A stretch of 64,000 bases of DNA from Lepidostoma basale (lineage: Eukaryota; Arthropoda; Insecta; Trichoptera; Lepidostomatidae), in the NCBI GenBank assembly GCA_022606425.2, contig JAHDVF020000739.1:744001-808000 (forward strand), given 5' to 3'. Both the position numbers and the translations under genes were made by a program. Within the stretch, counting starts at the first letter, position 1. The number at the start of each line of letters is the position of its first letter. The notes under the pieces were generated by a model, which worked only from the letters and a program-made list of their open reading frames with translations, searched no databases and was not told the DNA's origin. This document shows positions 11,534-21,689 of this stretch, piece by piece.

Positions 11534-11814
11534 AGGCCGTGCCACACTGTTTTAAACAAGCTCTGCACATCGGTCTCCATCGGCGGTTTAAAATTGTGTA
11601 GACACTTGTTTGAAACCGAAATTCGTTTGACCTTCAACAACCTTTGTGGACGGACGCGCATAGTATGCGTGTGGATCCACCGTTTAAACACGCATTCCAC
11701 ATGTGGAGAGCTTGTTTACAACAGTATGTGGACGCTACACCAACCGTGGGCTCCACAGCTCTCCACCAAGGTCACCTCTGTGGAGAGCTTGTTTCAAACA
11801 GTGTGGCACGGCCT
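11534..11814. mobile_element. M2 TIR MITE, 281 bp
   Basis: Ends match over about 31 bp as inverted repeats (left AGGCCGTGCCACACTGTTTT, right reversed AGGCCGTGCCACACTGTTTG). The flanks TTAGTTA on both sides would give up to a 7 bp duplication, but the GTTA tail there makes its length ambiguous. Internal palindromes around GTGGAGAGCTTGTTT. No ORF of transposase type; superfamily uncertain. A related element is at 16925-17228. Confidence 0.75.
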
Positions 11815-12152
11815 TTAGTTAAGAAGCAAGCGATGATGCGATGACCCACGAGGTAAACGATCCATAGCGGATATGCAGGGGTTCTGGAAGCTTCCAGAGC
11901 GGCCACGTGGGCATGAGTCAGTGCGATTAGTATTCACGAGTGGCCGCGGGACGGAAGCCGCTTCCGCCGCTCCTCGGGCCGATTATTGTGAAAGTCGGAG
12001 TCATTACTCCGCTCACTACTCACGCGGGATGTGCCGCCCATGGGTCGCGACTATTTTCGGTTGAAACGCGTTTCCCTGTGCGCTGCAGCCCTTTCCGAGG
12101 CAGCTGTCAAAATTATAAAAATAGTATGATACAGTAAAAGTCGCGACTTTTT
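11815..12152. other. Unassigned GC-richer stretch
   Basis: 11870-12090 is clearly richer in GC than its surroundings and has overlapping short open frames in two frames, none recognisable. Confidence 0.4.
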
Positions 12153-12655
12153 TTAACTAACCATCACGCAGTTAATCCGGAGGGATAAGCAGAGAGGTGG
12201 ACCGGCATTCTACTCTGTTCTGACATACCTTAAGAGCTTTCTCTACATTAATATAGTAATTATTACAATAATAAACGCGAATGTTTAATGGTTTTCCTTG
12301 ATTTAATTCATATAATTACTTATATAAACAGCAGTTACAAATTTGTTTCGCCTTGCGAGGGCATTTTCAAACTGCAGGTTTGAAAATTGCTATTTATATA
12401 AGTAATTATATGAATTAAATCAAGTAAAACCATTAAACATTCGCGTTTATTATTATAATAATTATAATAGAGTTTTACAAAACAAAAACCTCAAAAATCA
12501 ATTAATATAGTAAATCGTAAAATGCACGCTCGTCGATTTTACCGACTTCGAATGTGGCCGCCTTTTAATATTTGATCAATTAATTCATGCAATGTTTTCC
12601 TTGTTCTTCCACGACTTCTCTCTCTTATTTCTTTCTTGATTTAAAACGTTTGGTA
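12153..12655 (-). mobile_element. L-A LINE 3' fragment, split by a foldback element
   Basis: Minus-strand L-A: reversed tail and stop at 12155-12180, then an interruption at 12260-12500, then the antisense of RRACM, GGHIRSR and RGRPRKTLHELID at 12514-12640. It belongs to the subfamily with the GGHIRSRKNRR block. The flanking ATTAATATAGTAA is duplicated around the insertion. Confidence 0.85.
12260..12500. mobile_element. Foldback element with 13 bp target-site duplication
   Basis: Arms 12260-12328 and 12393-12466 are near-perfect inverted repeats (CGCGAATGTTTAATGGTTTT etc.). The spacer contains GTTTCGCCTTGCGAGGGCAT, the same GTTTCGCC hallmark as P1. It ends with an asymmetric tail AGAGTTTTACAAAACAAAAA. 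Flanking ATTAATATAGTAA (12247-12259, 12501-12513) is an exact 13 bp duplication, more typical of target-primed reverse transcription than of TIR transposases. Confidence 0.8.
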
Positions 12656-12689
12656 GAAATTCAAATGATGGATATCAGGAAGGAATGTA

Positions 12690-12988
12690 GAACTAACTCA
12701 CGCCGTTTCTCCGAAGAGGTTGGTAAAGAGGATGGGCTTCCATACCGTTCTATCCTGACATACCTCTCTAGCTTCCTCCACATTCATACATCGTAACATG
12801 CACGTTCGTCGATTTTTCCGACTTCGAATATGGCCGCCTTTCAGTATTTGATTAATTTGGTCATGCAATGCTTTCCTTGGCCTTCCACGCTTTCTCTCTC
12901 CACTCACTGATTGTATAAGTCATTTTAACCATTCTTTTCTCGTCCATTCGTTCCATATGTCCAAACCATCTCAGGGATCCTTTATATA
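12690..12988 (-). mobile_element. L-A LINE 3' fragment
   Basis: Minus-strand reading: GSLRWFGHMERMDEKRMVKM, ISEWRE-KAWKAKES, then frameshifted KRGRPRKALHDQINQILKGG, HIRSRKNRRTCMLRCMNVEE, AREVCQDRTVWKPILF and a stop near 12700. It is fused upstream to a Jockey-like fragment at about 12989. Confidence 0.87.
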
Positions 12989-13275
12989 ATACCATATCTC
13001 TTCTTATCTGCAAACTATTGGTCCCCAGCATGCCCAAGAGGAACGCAGTGGGATAAAGCCACGGATAGCTACCAAACTCCCTCATGTAGAGATATCTCAG
13101 AAATCTTTTCTGTCAGAGATAACATGAGCGAGTATCTCGCCTCGTGGGGACTCCATATCACAGAACCACACTCGAGCCGGCTCCGAACCAATGAGTTATA
13201 CAAAGTTCGCAAAACATAGGGATTCCTGAAAACTCTATCAGTTCGGAGAATAAATTCCAATATTTAGAGTGCAAC
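12989..13275 (-). mobile_element. L-B (Jockey-like) LINE fragment
   Basis: The minus strand reads VFRNPYVLRTLYNSLVRSRL, ECGSVIWSPHEARYS and, in another frame, EFGSYPWLYPTAFLLGMLGT, NSLQIRRD. This is the LVRS.LEY.S.VW.P... to YP...FLLGMLG.NSL..RR order of Jockey-like ORF2 C-termini. A frameshift lies near 13080. Confidence 0.85.
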
Positions 13276-13574
13276 TCAACACATTCTCTCGATGTGAGCA
13301 TGGAATGTCAGGTTCCAGGTTCCACTGTATATTATTCCTCGTATCTGTGCATAGATGATTATCACTTATTCAATTTCAGCAATCAGTCCGCGTAATACCA
13401 ACTCTTGTCCCTAGGCAAGGTCTGGCGGAAGCGGGTACAATAATTCACAAGGTGATGAGATTTTTTGCGAGATTACTGTTTCGCGCAATGTTCAAGGTTG
13501 TGCCTGTTGCCTGGTGGTTTTAAATACTCGATAAACTCGATGCCAGTCACAATACGTGATTTTTCGTATAATAA
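13276..13574. other. Unassigned stretch
   Basis: No recognisable coding. The 5' end may continue the degraded L-B element (antisense of ENVLSCTLNIGIYSPN-like text around 13240-13290). Confidence 0.4.
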
Positions 13575-13640
13575 CCAACAAACTAACCATCACGCCGTCT
13601 CCCCAAAGGAATAACCAGGAAGAATAGATCGCCAAACATA
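13575..13640 (-). mobile_element. L-A LINE extreme 3' stub
   Basis: Reversed end AACTAACCATCACGCCGTCT, CCCCAAAGG plus about 25 bp of the last coding block. Confidence 0.7.
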
Positions 13641-13648
13641 CTTCATTC

Positions 13649-13955
13649 ATTGTATCTCAATAGAGACGAATATGTAAATTATTTGGAAACAGAATATGGT
13701 AGGCGAGGCGTTTACAGGACTTATGACCTGTCATTAGTTGGGTTAAGCGATCACTTTATGTTTAACAACATTCACAATTCCGCCCTTCTTACGACACCAC
13801 GTCTGACAATTTTTTGAAACTTACATATATGTTAATATTTTTTTAATAACTTCACTATTGGTAGGTCCATCTACATTAGCGCCATCTATTAAGATAATTT
13901 GTAAGCATTAAGCAGATTTTTTTTTAATGCAATGTGAGAGGCTTTTACGCAGTTA
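13649..13955 (-). repeat. R repeat, partial
   Basis: Starts TTGTATCTCAATAGAGACGA, contains CAGGACTTATGACCTGTCAT, TTGGGTTAAGCGATCAC and TAGCGCCATCTATTAAGA. In reverse complement it matches 28400-28746 and 50050-50281. No terminal inverted repeats and no coding; class unknown. Confidence 0.65.
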
Positions 13956-14040
13956 CCACATTGATAGATAACGTCTGGAGTGAAACTCCAATTTTAATGC
14001 TATTAACTTGTACCAGTTTTTTATAGAATTTGTTTTTTTT

Positions 14041-14198
14041 GTATACAAATACTGGATTTTTACCCATTGCGGGTTAATCATTTTTTAAGGATTAGTTGTA
14101 TCTCAATAGAGATAAATTACATCTTCGTTTACAGGACTTATGACCTGTCATTGGTTGGGTTAAGCGATCGCTTTATGTTAACAACATTCCCCATTCCG
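14041..14198. repeat. R repeat, two partial pieces in opposite orientations
   Basis: 14041-14085 is the other R end in plus orientation (ATACTGGATTTTTACCCATT, GCGGGTTAATCAT). 14098-14198 repeats the minus-orientation end (TTGTATCTCAATAGAGATAA to CAACATTCCCCATTCC) and stops exactly where an L-A copy begins. Confidence 0.65.
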
Positions 14199-14473
14199 AA
14201 TGAAGAAAGAATGGTAAAAAAATATATGTTAATGATGTAAATGGAACTAGAAATAGAGGAAGACCGAGGAAAACGTGGCACGATCAAATAAATCAAATAT
14301 TGAATGTCGGCCATGTGAGGAGTCAGATAAATCGACGCGCGTGCATGACTCGATGTATGAATGTTGAGGAAGCAAGAGAAATATGTCAGGAAAGAAAGGT
14401 GTGGCAGTCCATTCTTTCTGCCTATCCCTTCGGGGAGACGGCGTGATGGTTAGTGAGTTAGTTAGTTATAAAT
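14199..14473 (+). mobile_element. L-A LINE 3' fragment
   Basis: MNEERMVKK.YVNDVNGTRN, RGRPRKTWHDQINQILNVGH and RRACMTRCMNVEEAREICQE, ending in GGAGACGGCGTGATGG and a GTTA/GTGA tail. One missing base after VKK breaks the frame. Confidence 0.87.
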
Positions 14474-15049
14474 AATAATCTTGGTACGAATGATCAATTC
14501 ACAAATAATAACCCACCCAAAGAGCTGATTCAAATTATTTGAGAACAATGATAATAAATATTTTAAGTCAACTGGCAACACAGATAAATTATTCCATTTT
14601 ATATCTATCTACATTATTTAAAATATGTGTATTGTTGTATTATTTCACATACACATATAAAGGTCACTCACGATTTTCATGTGAATCCATGTCCCACGTA
14701 GGTACCCAACACCTAAGTAGGTACCTATTCCAAAGAAGCAGAGATGTTGACGATAAAAATATAAATATGTCACATTGAAATAAATTAGAACGATATTTCG
14801 TATATAATATGAATATTATAGCAAAAGTTTCCTTTAGATTATGTTATATAAGTATAGGTAGGTATACAAATATTATTGGAATCTCATTTTAGCACATACA
14901 AAAAAAATCTTCTACATATTCGTATTTTTTTAGGTTATGTCCACATGGGTGACATGTCCTAGTGATCCAACTCACGATATACTATCACGATAGCCACAGT
15001 TTTTCGCTACATACCACTATAGTAGATTAGCAAATCATCCAGCTTTGCA
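14474..15049. other. Unassigned AT-rich stretch
   Basis: 14640-14745 is close to a reverse complement of 11325-11410 (TGGGTACCAACGTGGGAC / GTCCCACGTAGGTACCCA), so an undefined repeat pair lies here. Confidence 0.45.
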
Positions 15050-15478
15050 TCAAGCTAAGCACTTGGTACTTATGGTCTTGAAACTGTTACATTGTCCAAA
15101 CAAAGTGCCGAGAAACTACGAGTGACCCAAAGAGCCATGGAAATAGCCATGTTTAGGAATAAAAGACAGAGTCAGAAACGATACGGTGAGAGAAAAAACA
15201 AAGGTCACTGACATAATCCACCGGGTGGCGACTCTAAAATGGCAATGGGCAGGTCACGTAGCCAGAAGCTCAGATGAAAAGTGGACAAGAAGACGCTAAC
15301 TTGGAGACCGTGGACGGCAAAGCGAAGTGCAGGGCGACCGCAACTACGGTGGAAGGATGATCTGAACAGACACGTCGAAATAACCTGGATGCAGTCTGTA
15401 CAGGAAAGAGTGACATAGAAGCGAATGGAGGAGGCCTTTGTCCAGGAGTGGACGGGAATAGGCTGAGGAAGAAGAAAA
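15050..15478 (+). mobile_element. RTE-type LINE C-terminal fragment
   Basis: Plus strand in several frames: GLETVTLSKQSAEKLRVTQR, AMEIAMF.., LRDRVRNDTVREKTKVTDII, HRVATLKWQWAGHVARSSDE, KWTRR, GRPQLRWKDDLNRHVEITWM and EEAFVQEWTGIG, then a stop and GGAAGAAGAAAAA. The order matches RTE elements of Lepidoptera. Frameshifts at GTTTAGG and CGCTAACTT. Confidence 0.88.
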
Positions 15479-16185
15479 ATATATGCCTTAAACATTGATG
15501 TTATTTGTAATATCTGTTGAGTTAACAAACTGATTTGATTGGTTGATCATGGATAGTACGGCATACGTTGGTTCGCTAGGTTGCTAGCAGCGTAGCTCTA
15601 AGCTCCAAGGAATATTTCTTCTTGTGTGGCCGTAGCCTTCGTAAAATTTCGTATCCGTCCGTGATTCTTCGGTTTATTTCATTACAGCGCGATACACGCA
15701 AAGGGCAAGAATGTGGAAGTTGACACCGCGCAATCGACGCTATTCGATACCACATTCGATCGCCGCCATTAGTGTACCATTCCAGTCACAAAAGCCGCCG
15801 TTAAATTCTGCTATGCCATGAAACGAGACCCGGCTGAGATGGCAGATGAAACGCGAGGAAATGACAAGTAACAGTAAGAATGTGCAATCAATCAATTGCT
15901 ATAATTATAAACGAGAAAAATCAACATTAAAAACGTCTGAAATAAGAATTAATTTGAATTAAAGAATGGCATGATCACAATCAGTTTGAAATCAGAAATA
16001 TTAATGCGCGTGCGCGTGTGTGATGATTTCGACCGACATGGCGCGTGCGCGTGTGTGATGATTTTTAACCGACATGGCGTGTGCGTGTCTGAGCCCGAGA
16101 GGTGCTTTAGTGTGGAATATAGCGGTCCATCCCTAGGCCTACTCTCTAGAGAAATGACATTATAGTTAATTCATTATATCCTGTG
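15479..16185. other. Unassigned stretch with a small tandem repeat
   Basis: 16003-16085 holds two and a half copies of a 37-39 bp unit (GCGCGTGCGCGTGTGTGATG, ATTT..ACCGACATG). The remainder has no recognisable feature. Confidence 0.55.
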
Positions 16186-16189
16186 ATTT

Positions 16190-16373
16190 AAAAAAAATGG
16201 CAATGGGCAGCTCACGTAGCCAGAAGCTCAGATGAAAAATGGACAAGAAGACTGCTGACTTGGAGACCGTGGACGGCAAAGAGAAGTGCAGAGCGACCGC
16301 AACTACGGTGGAAGGATGATCTGAACTGACACGTCGGAATAACCTGGATGCAGTCTGCACCAGACAGAGTTAA
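16190..16373 (+). mobile_element. RTE-type LINE internal fragment
   Basis: Reads WQWAAHVARSSDEKWTRRLL, then WRPWTAKRSAERPQLRWKDD and RHVGITWMQSAP. It stops before the FVQEWTG end, so both ends are missing. Confidence 0.85.
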
Positions 16374-16582
16374 GAGTTAGATTTTTTCATATTTTACGTT
16401 TTTTTGGTTGGCTCAGTAAAAATAAACTGTCTTATTTATTTGGGTTTTAACCATATATCTGCTTTAAAGTAATCTCCAAGAGTTATTAAGGATGATGCCG
16501 AATGATGATATGAGAGTCGGCACCAGAATACTATGGTGTTTTTCGTATAGAAAACACAATGCGCACAAAGTTGGGACTATAA

Positions 16583-16720
16583 ACAAACTATCTAACCATC
16601 ACGCCGTTTCCAAGGAGAGGTGAGCTTAGAGGATGAATCGCTACATTTTTCTATCCTGACTCTCGCGCCTCTTCTACATTCAAACATCGTGACATACACG
16701 CTCGTTCCCGTTCATCACAA
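16583..16720 (-). mobile_element. L-A LINE 3' stub, degenerate
   Basis: Reversed end ATCTAACCATCACGCCGTTT, then degraded antisense of SILSAYP and MNVEEAR blocks. Confidence 0.65.
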
Positions 16721-16924
16721 GGTCTCATTTATTGGGACGATAAAACAGTTATTATATTTAATAACGATTAAGTACAAATGTAAAAAATATATGTTGTTAT
16801 TAGGAATATAAAAAAAGTCATACAATTTTTTTGCTGAACCTTAATCATATTTTTTTTTCGCCGTATATAATATTAAAATGAATACTTCGTAGAATCGTTA
16901 ATAATCCCAAAAGAAGACATTAAA

Positions 16925-17228
16925 AGGCGGGCCACACTGTGATAAACAAGCTGGTTTGAAACCAAAATTTGTATACTGAATGTTATTACTCAAACTTAAA
17001 CCATGTTCTAGACGTAGTAAAAACGTCGATTTTAGTAAACCATGAGTTAAACCGCGGATGTTTCTGCATACGGTTATCCTTTCAACAAACATGGTACGTT
17101 TATCTCTCTTCCTCGCATTATTTTACCCGGCGTAGAATGAGATAGAAGCCCTATACAAGACAAATTTTATGTTTGTTCTAGTCTGGCTCGTTGGTGGAAA
17201 CCGATGTTTATCACAGTGTGGCCCGCCT
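16925..17228. mobile_element. M2-related TIR MITE, 304 bp
   Basis: Left AGGCGGGCCACACTGTGATA AACA and right reverse complement match over about 25 bp. TTAAA lies on both sides (possible 5 bp duplication). The outer motif AGGC.G.GCCACACTG is shared with the element at 11534-11814. No transposase. Confidence 0.72.
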
Positions 17229-17444
17229 TTAAAGCAAAGTTATTGGTAAAGGATCAAGAAATATATTTTTTACCAGATATCTTCTTTACATTGTATCATA
17301 CATTATGATACGTAAAAACATAATTTTTAATATTGAATAAAACATCTGTTTTCAATATTATTTATTTATATTGCGACGAATTTGTTATTAATGAAATCAC
17401 TATTTTTTCCACTTTTTATTATAGCTTATTTTACTCGACATGTT

Positions 17445-17885
17445 TCGACCTGACATACTTCTCTTGATTCCTCTACATTCATACATCTTATCATGCACGC
17501 ACGTCGAATTCTCCGACCACTCACGTGACCGAAATTAATATTTGATTGATTTGATCGTGCCACGTTTTCCTCGGCCTTCCTCTATTTCTAGCCCCGTTCA
17601 CGTCGTTTACATATACCTTCTTCACCATTCTGTCTTGAGTCATTTTTTCCTTTCATTATTTTGTTCATGACACTTTCATTCGCACCGCATTCGCTTCTTA
17701 TATATGCATTTGACATTCCATCATATACAGATTTATAGCACATTCGTCTTAAATCTCATTTCTACTGCATTTATTCTACTTTTGCCCTTCTTTTGCCAGT
17801 TCCATGCTTCACTTCCATACATAAGGTTTGGCACAAGAACACTATTGCGCACTGCCATCATAGCTTTTTTGGATCGGCTTTTGTT
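17445..17885 (-). mobile_element. L-A LINE 3' fragment without tail
   Basis: Antisense of RRACM.R.MNVEE, RGRPRKTWHDQINQI, GHMERM, MRSLRR, RINAVEMRS and VHNGVLVPNLMYGSEAW. It starts at the RQV block, so the extreme 3' end is missing, which is unusual for this family. Confidence 0.85.
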
Positions 17886-17917
17886 TGCGGTGCTTTATTT
17901 TTTTTTTTTTGCTTTAT

Positions 17918-18083
17918 TTTCGACCTATTATTTTGTTTATAACACTTTCATTCGAACCATATTCACTTCATATTCTTGCATTTGAGACTATCATATATAG
18001 ATTTATCACACGAATTACTGCATTTTTTCTACTTTCATCCTTCCTTTGCCAGTTCCATGCTTCACATCCATACATAAGGGTAT
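17918..18083 (-). mobile_element. L-A LINE internal fragment
   Basis: Antisense of VINKIIG, SECGSNESVINKI, then a gap and QKKDESR/WNWQRK and PLMYGCEAW. It repeats part of the adjacent copy, so it is either a second insertion or a local duplication. Confidence 0.75.
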
Positions 18084-18600
18084 TTCATTCGTATTATTTT
18101 TTTTATATGAAGTTTTTCATCATTCAAGAAACAATAAACAGATTTAAAATGATCATAACGGTGTCTTATTTCTCTCGAATAGTACCATTTGTAAATAATA
18201 ATTCAGTTTAGTCGCATAATTTTGAAAAACACTCCAATACTGGACTAATTATTTGAAAACTGTACACCTTCATGCATAGATTACATTAACGCTTGTTATG
18301 TGTTTGGTTTTCCTTATGACATTTCCCTTGGGTTTTCCATATGAGCAATGGTAAAATATAATCCATGTAACGTTTACATACAGGTACATCCATTTAAGTT
18401 TACTGTTTCATATTAATATAATATATGCATTTATACTCACAATTATATTCGATTGCTTATATTTTTCACGCTACAGTATGTTTAAACTTTAAGTACACAA
18501 TTTTTTTATAAGTTCACTTGTAAATATAATCAAAATTGCACCATTTACAAAAGTACAAAAAATATTAATTGTTTCTTGATCAATGATGTAAAACTCCACA
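18084..18600. other. Unassigned AT-rich stretch
   Basis: No recognisable features. Confidence 0.5.
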
Positions 18601-18602
18601 AT

Positions 18603-19022
18603 AAATAATTAATACGAATGAAAACGTTTGTTTTATAGAAGTTTTATTATAGTTTTATCGCCATTCTAAGGTGTTATAAATTTTATTTGACCATATTTAA
18701 TCAAATGTCTAAGGCATTATTAGACATTTGATATTTATTTATTTATAAATAATACACAAATGAAATATAACAAACGAAAAACATTTAGGCGACTCATTTG
18801 GACACAAAACGGTGTTACAAAGATAAGATAAAACAACATGAAACCAAAAAATCATACATATCAGAAGGAACCCAAATATGTCGACGTCAGTGAGGCAGTA
18901 CTCTTTCCAGAGTTTGTAATATTTGTAATATTGATAATGCCTTAGAAAAGCGAAACATGTTATACCCATAAACCATAATAATTATTCTGTAAAACAGACG
19001 TTTTCATTCGTATTAATTACAA
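18603..19022. repeat. P1 palindromic repeat with an inner 180 bp repeat
   Basis: Left arm ATTAATACGAATGAAAACGT, right arm TGATAATGCCTTAGAAAAGC, GAAACATGTTA and AACAGACGTTTTCATTCGTA. The interior 18738-18915 (CACAAATGAAATATAACAAA ... AATATGTCGACGTCAGTGAG) recurs at 45797-45975 without the P1 arms, so it is a separate repeat inserted in P1. Confidence 0.75.
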
Positions 19023-19481
19023 AAAAAAAACTCCCTGAAATCGTAAGAATTTAAGAAGTTCGTATATGAATTGTTTTATTTTGTTATTTATATATTTTTA
19101 AATCACTGAAACTATTAAAACCAACTGTATTTTTGTTATATGATTTATAAAATATTATAATTGTAGAACTATTATTTTTAAACACTTGTTAAAATAGTTT
19201 TATAAACGTGAAGTCGCAGACTGTCCCTCGCTATAGGAGCGCTCGGAAAGACGTTCAGACACCAACTGAGTCAACACTCGACACCAGACTGAGCAGTCAC
19301 ATGACAGCCCTGGGTGCAGAGGGTGCCGTCTGGGGCGGGGGTGAGCTAGAGGGTGGCGGGGGAGGGGGGAGAATAAGGGGGTGGCGGAGGGCAGACAGCG
19401 GGTGGGAGGTCACAGACACAGACAGCAATTTGATGAACTGTTCTGTCACGCGCGTAGCGCAACCTTTCGCATTGGATTTGC
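19023..19481. other. Spacer with a G-rich block
   Basis: 19335-19410 has many runs of three to six G (GGGGCGGGGG, GGCGGGGGAGGGGGGAG), enough for G-quadruplex formation on the plus strand. No coding recognised. Confidence 0.6.
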
Positions 19482-19905
19482 AAGTGTAATGAACTCTACA
19501 CAAATCTCTATTTCATATATTTCTTTCTTCAAACTAAATAAAATTGTACATAACATAAGTATATAGTATAATATTTACAATATAATTGATATTTTGCAAT
19601 TATCAGACAAAGTTTTTTTATTCGTAAATAAGATGAATGAAAACGTCTGTTTTCTAGGAGTTTTATCATAAATAAAATCAAACACTTTTTCACTCAGAAA
19701 GAACTAAAGTGTAATGAACTCCACACAAATCTTCATACCATACAATTCTTTCTTTAAACTAAATAAAATTGTACATAACATAAGTATATAGTATAGTATA
19801 AGTTTTTTTATTCGTAATTAATACGAATGAAAACGCCTGTTTTCTAGAAGTTTTAGAATAAATAAAATTAATCACATTTTCACTTATTAAAAGCTAAACA
19901 GTTTT
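19482..19905. repeat. 225 bp tandem duplication containing P1 left arms
   Basis: AAGTGTAATGAACTCTACAC at 19482 recurs at 19707. Each unit includes a TAAATAAAATTGTACATAAC block and a P1 left end (GAATGAAAACGTCTGTTTTC). The copies diverge by small indels, the first having an extra ~30 bp near 19570. Confidence 0.75.
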
Positions 19906-19990
19906 TTTTGTGTATAGCACCGAGGAAGCTCGCTACAGAGTGAAACCAGTTGGCGCTACAAACTCAAATAAACTGGTTTTTACTAACTGA
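19906..19990 (+). repeat. H-type (ACCGGT variant) motif, degenerate
   Basis: CACCGAGGAAGCTCGCTACA, GAGTGAAACCAGTTGGCGCT. It matches the minus-strand motif at 43735-43800, where the core is intact CTGATGA. Here the core has decayed to CCGAGGA, so no ribozyme activity is expected. Confidence 0.55.
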
Positions 19991-20039
19991 AAAAATGTTT
20001 AATATTATTTTTAAATATATCATACCACCAAGTAATAGT

Positions 20040-20240
20040 TTTGTTTTATTATATTTTATGGGAATGACATGTTTCGCCTTACTAAGGCACTATCAAATAT
20101 TATAAACGCTTTTTGAGCGCATTACTTTTGATAATGCTTTAGAAAGGCGAAACGTGTCATTCTTATAAAATATAATAAAACTTTTAAAAAACAGTAGTTT
20201 TCACTCGTATTAAGTATTTAATATTGAGTTTACTTAATTT
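20040..20240. repeat. P1 palindromic repeat, both arms
   Basis: Left GGAATGACATGTTTCGCCTT, right TTGATAATGCTTTAGAAAGG, CGAAACGTGTCATTC. The outer part of the right arm (AACAGTAGTTTTCACTCGTA) and the GAGTTTACTTAATTTTTCAA tail are present; the left outer part is truncated. Confidence 0.75.
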
Positions 20241-20382
20241 TTCAAGTAATAATAAATCTGTTCTTCTTCTTTGCACGTTGATTTCAGATCTCGTTATTTT
20301 TTCAATACGCGCCTAGCGCGTACATGGTTTTTGTGAATGCTCACCGATGTGTACAATACACAAAAATAAATTGTAATTAACT

Positions 20383-20627
20383 AACTAACTAACCATCACG
20401 CCATTTCCCCGGATGGGTAGGCAGAGAGGATGGATCGCCATAATGCTCTGTCCTGGCATACCTCTCGGGATTCCTCTACATTCATACATCGTACCATGCA
20501 CGGACGTCGATTATTACGACTTCGAATGTGGCCGCCTTTTAGTAATTGATTAATTTGGTCATGCCATGTTTTCCTCGGTCGTCCTCGGCTTCTTTTTCCA
20601 CTCACGGTGCTTGTGTATTGTAATTCA
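20383..20627 (-). mobile_element. L-A LINE 3' fragment (GGHIRSR subfamily)
   Basis: The minus strand is open from the VSGKRSRGRPRKTWHDQINQ block through LLKGGHIRSRNNRRPCMVRC, MNVEESREVCQDRALWRSIL and SAYPSGEMA with the stop at 20396-20398 and a (GTTA)n tail. It is 5'-truncated at the MVKK block. Confidence 0.88.
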
Positions 20628-20725
20628 TTATTATATTTTTTTATGGGAATGACATGTTTCATAATGCCTTAACAAGGCGAAATAAAAAACTTCTAGAAAA
20701 CAGACGTTTTCATTCGTAATAGTTA
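20628..20725. repeat. P1 fragment
   Basis: GGGAATGACATGTTTCATAA, TGCCTTAACAAGGCGAAA and AACAGACGTTTTCATTCGTA remain; the centre is collapsed. Confidence 0.65.
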
Positions 20726-20760
20726 TAAATTTTAAATCCAAAGATTTCTAACCTTAGGAT

Positions 20761-21009
20761 CAGTGGCGGTACTCCTATAGAAGCCCAGAAGCCCGGCTTG
20801 CGTAAGAAATTTTGAATCAAAACCCCCAAATCTAAGAAATTGTGCCCCCGCATACACCAAAAACCCACTAAATCACCCTCCAACAATGTTCCCATCAGAT
20901 GTAAGAGGAATAGCCACGAGAGCTGAGCCTCTGTAAGCCAGAAGAGGTATTGATTCAAAAAAATTTACGCAAGCCGAGCTTCTGGGATTCTTTGGGAGTA
21001 CCGCCACTG
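20761..21009. mobile_element. hAT-type MITE with 8 bp target-site duplication
   Basis: Ends CAGTGGCGGTACTCC and GGAGTACCGCCACTG are inverted; similarity continues inward about 60 bp (GCCCGGCTTGCGTAA / TTACGCAAGCCGAGC). The flanks CTTAGGAT at 20753-20760 and 21010-21017 are identical, the 8 bp duplication and CAGTG start of hAT elements. The centre (20860-20950) is repeat U. No transposase. Confidence 0.88.
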
Positions 21010-21179
21010 CTTAGGATGTCTTAAAAATTCGAATTAAATATGCCAAGAAAAGCAAAAAACGCATAGTTTTAAATGATGATAAACAATATTGGAATGGTAT
21101 GCACATCTTTGTAACTAGGAACCAAAATATATCTATGTTAGAAAATGTTATATATCTCTGAAATTTTGCATCGTGCAGA

Positions 21180-21567
21180 GAGAGTGAGAGAGAGTGAGTA
21201 GAGCGAAAAGGATGTGGCTGTGGATTTTCGTAAATTTTCTACTGGCTGAAGTCCTCTTGTTGCCACCCACCGGAGGGCGGGGGCGGTTGCTGGGTGCAGG
21301 CTGCAGGGCTGCGCGCGCCGGGGGGCGGGGCGGACGCTGCAGCGCAAGGAGCGCAGCCCACCGAGGTGGGAGCATATTTTACAACAATATTCGAAAAGCC
21401 ATGTGGGCGGTGCAGCCAACACAACCGCGAGAAATATTGCAATATGATAGCCGATAGAAAATTTTGAAAATGGATCATTTTTATATTTCGCCCAACCCTT
21501 AAAGCATTTGCAATTTTGTGAGTAATGTTCTGATCTCAAATACCAATAAAAATATACAATAGTATGA
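21180..21567. other. GA-rich and GC-rich patches, unassigned
   Basis: 21176-21197 is (GAGA/GTGA)n. 21268-21365 is strongly GC-rich with G-runs (GGGCGGGGGCGG, CCGGGGGGCGGGGCGG). Overlapping open frames on both strands are explained by GC bias. Confidence 0.5.
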
Positions 21568-21689
21568 TAGAATACCGAACGACGAAATAAGGAAGAAATA
21601 TAAGGCAGATGATTGCATCAGAAGTAAAATTAAAAAAGGATCCCTGGGATCGTTTGGACATATTTTTTTATTTTTATATATTTTTTTTA

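Noticed and set aside
21138..21539. 133-residue minus ORF and overlapping plus ORFs
   Set aside because: They overlap on both strands over a GC-rich block and have no family resemblance; composition explains them.
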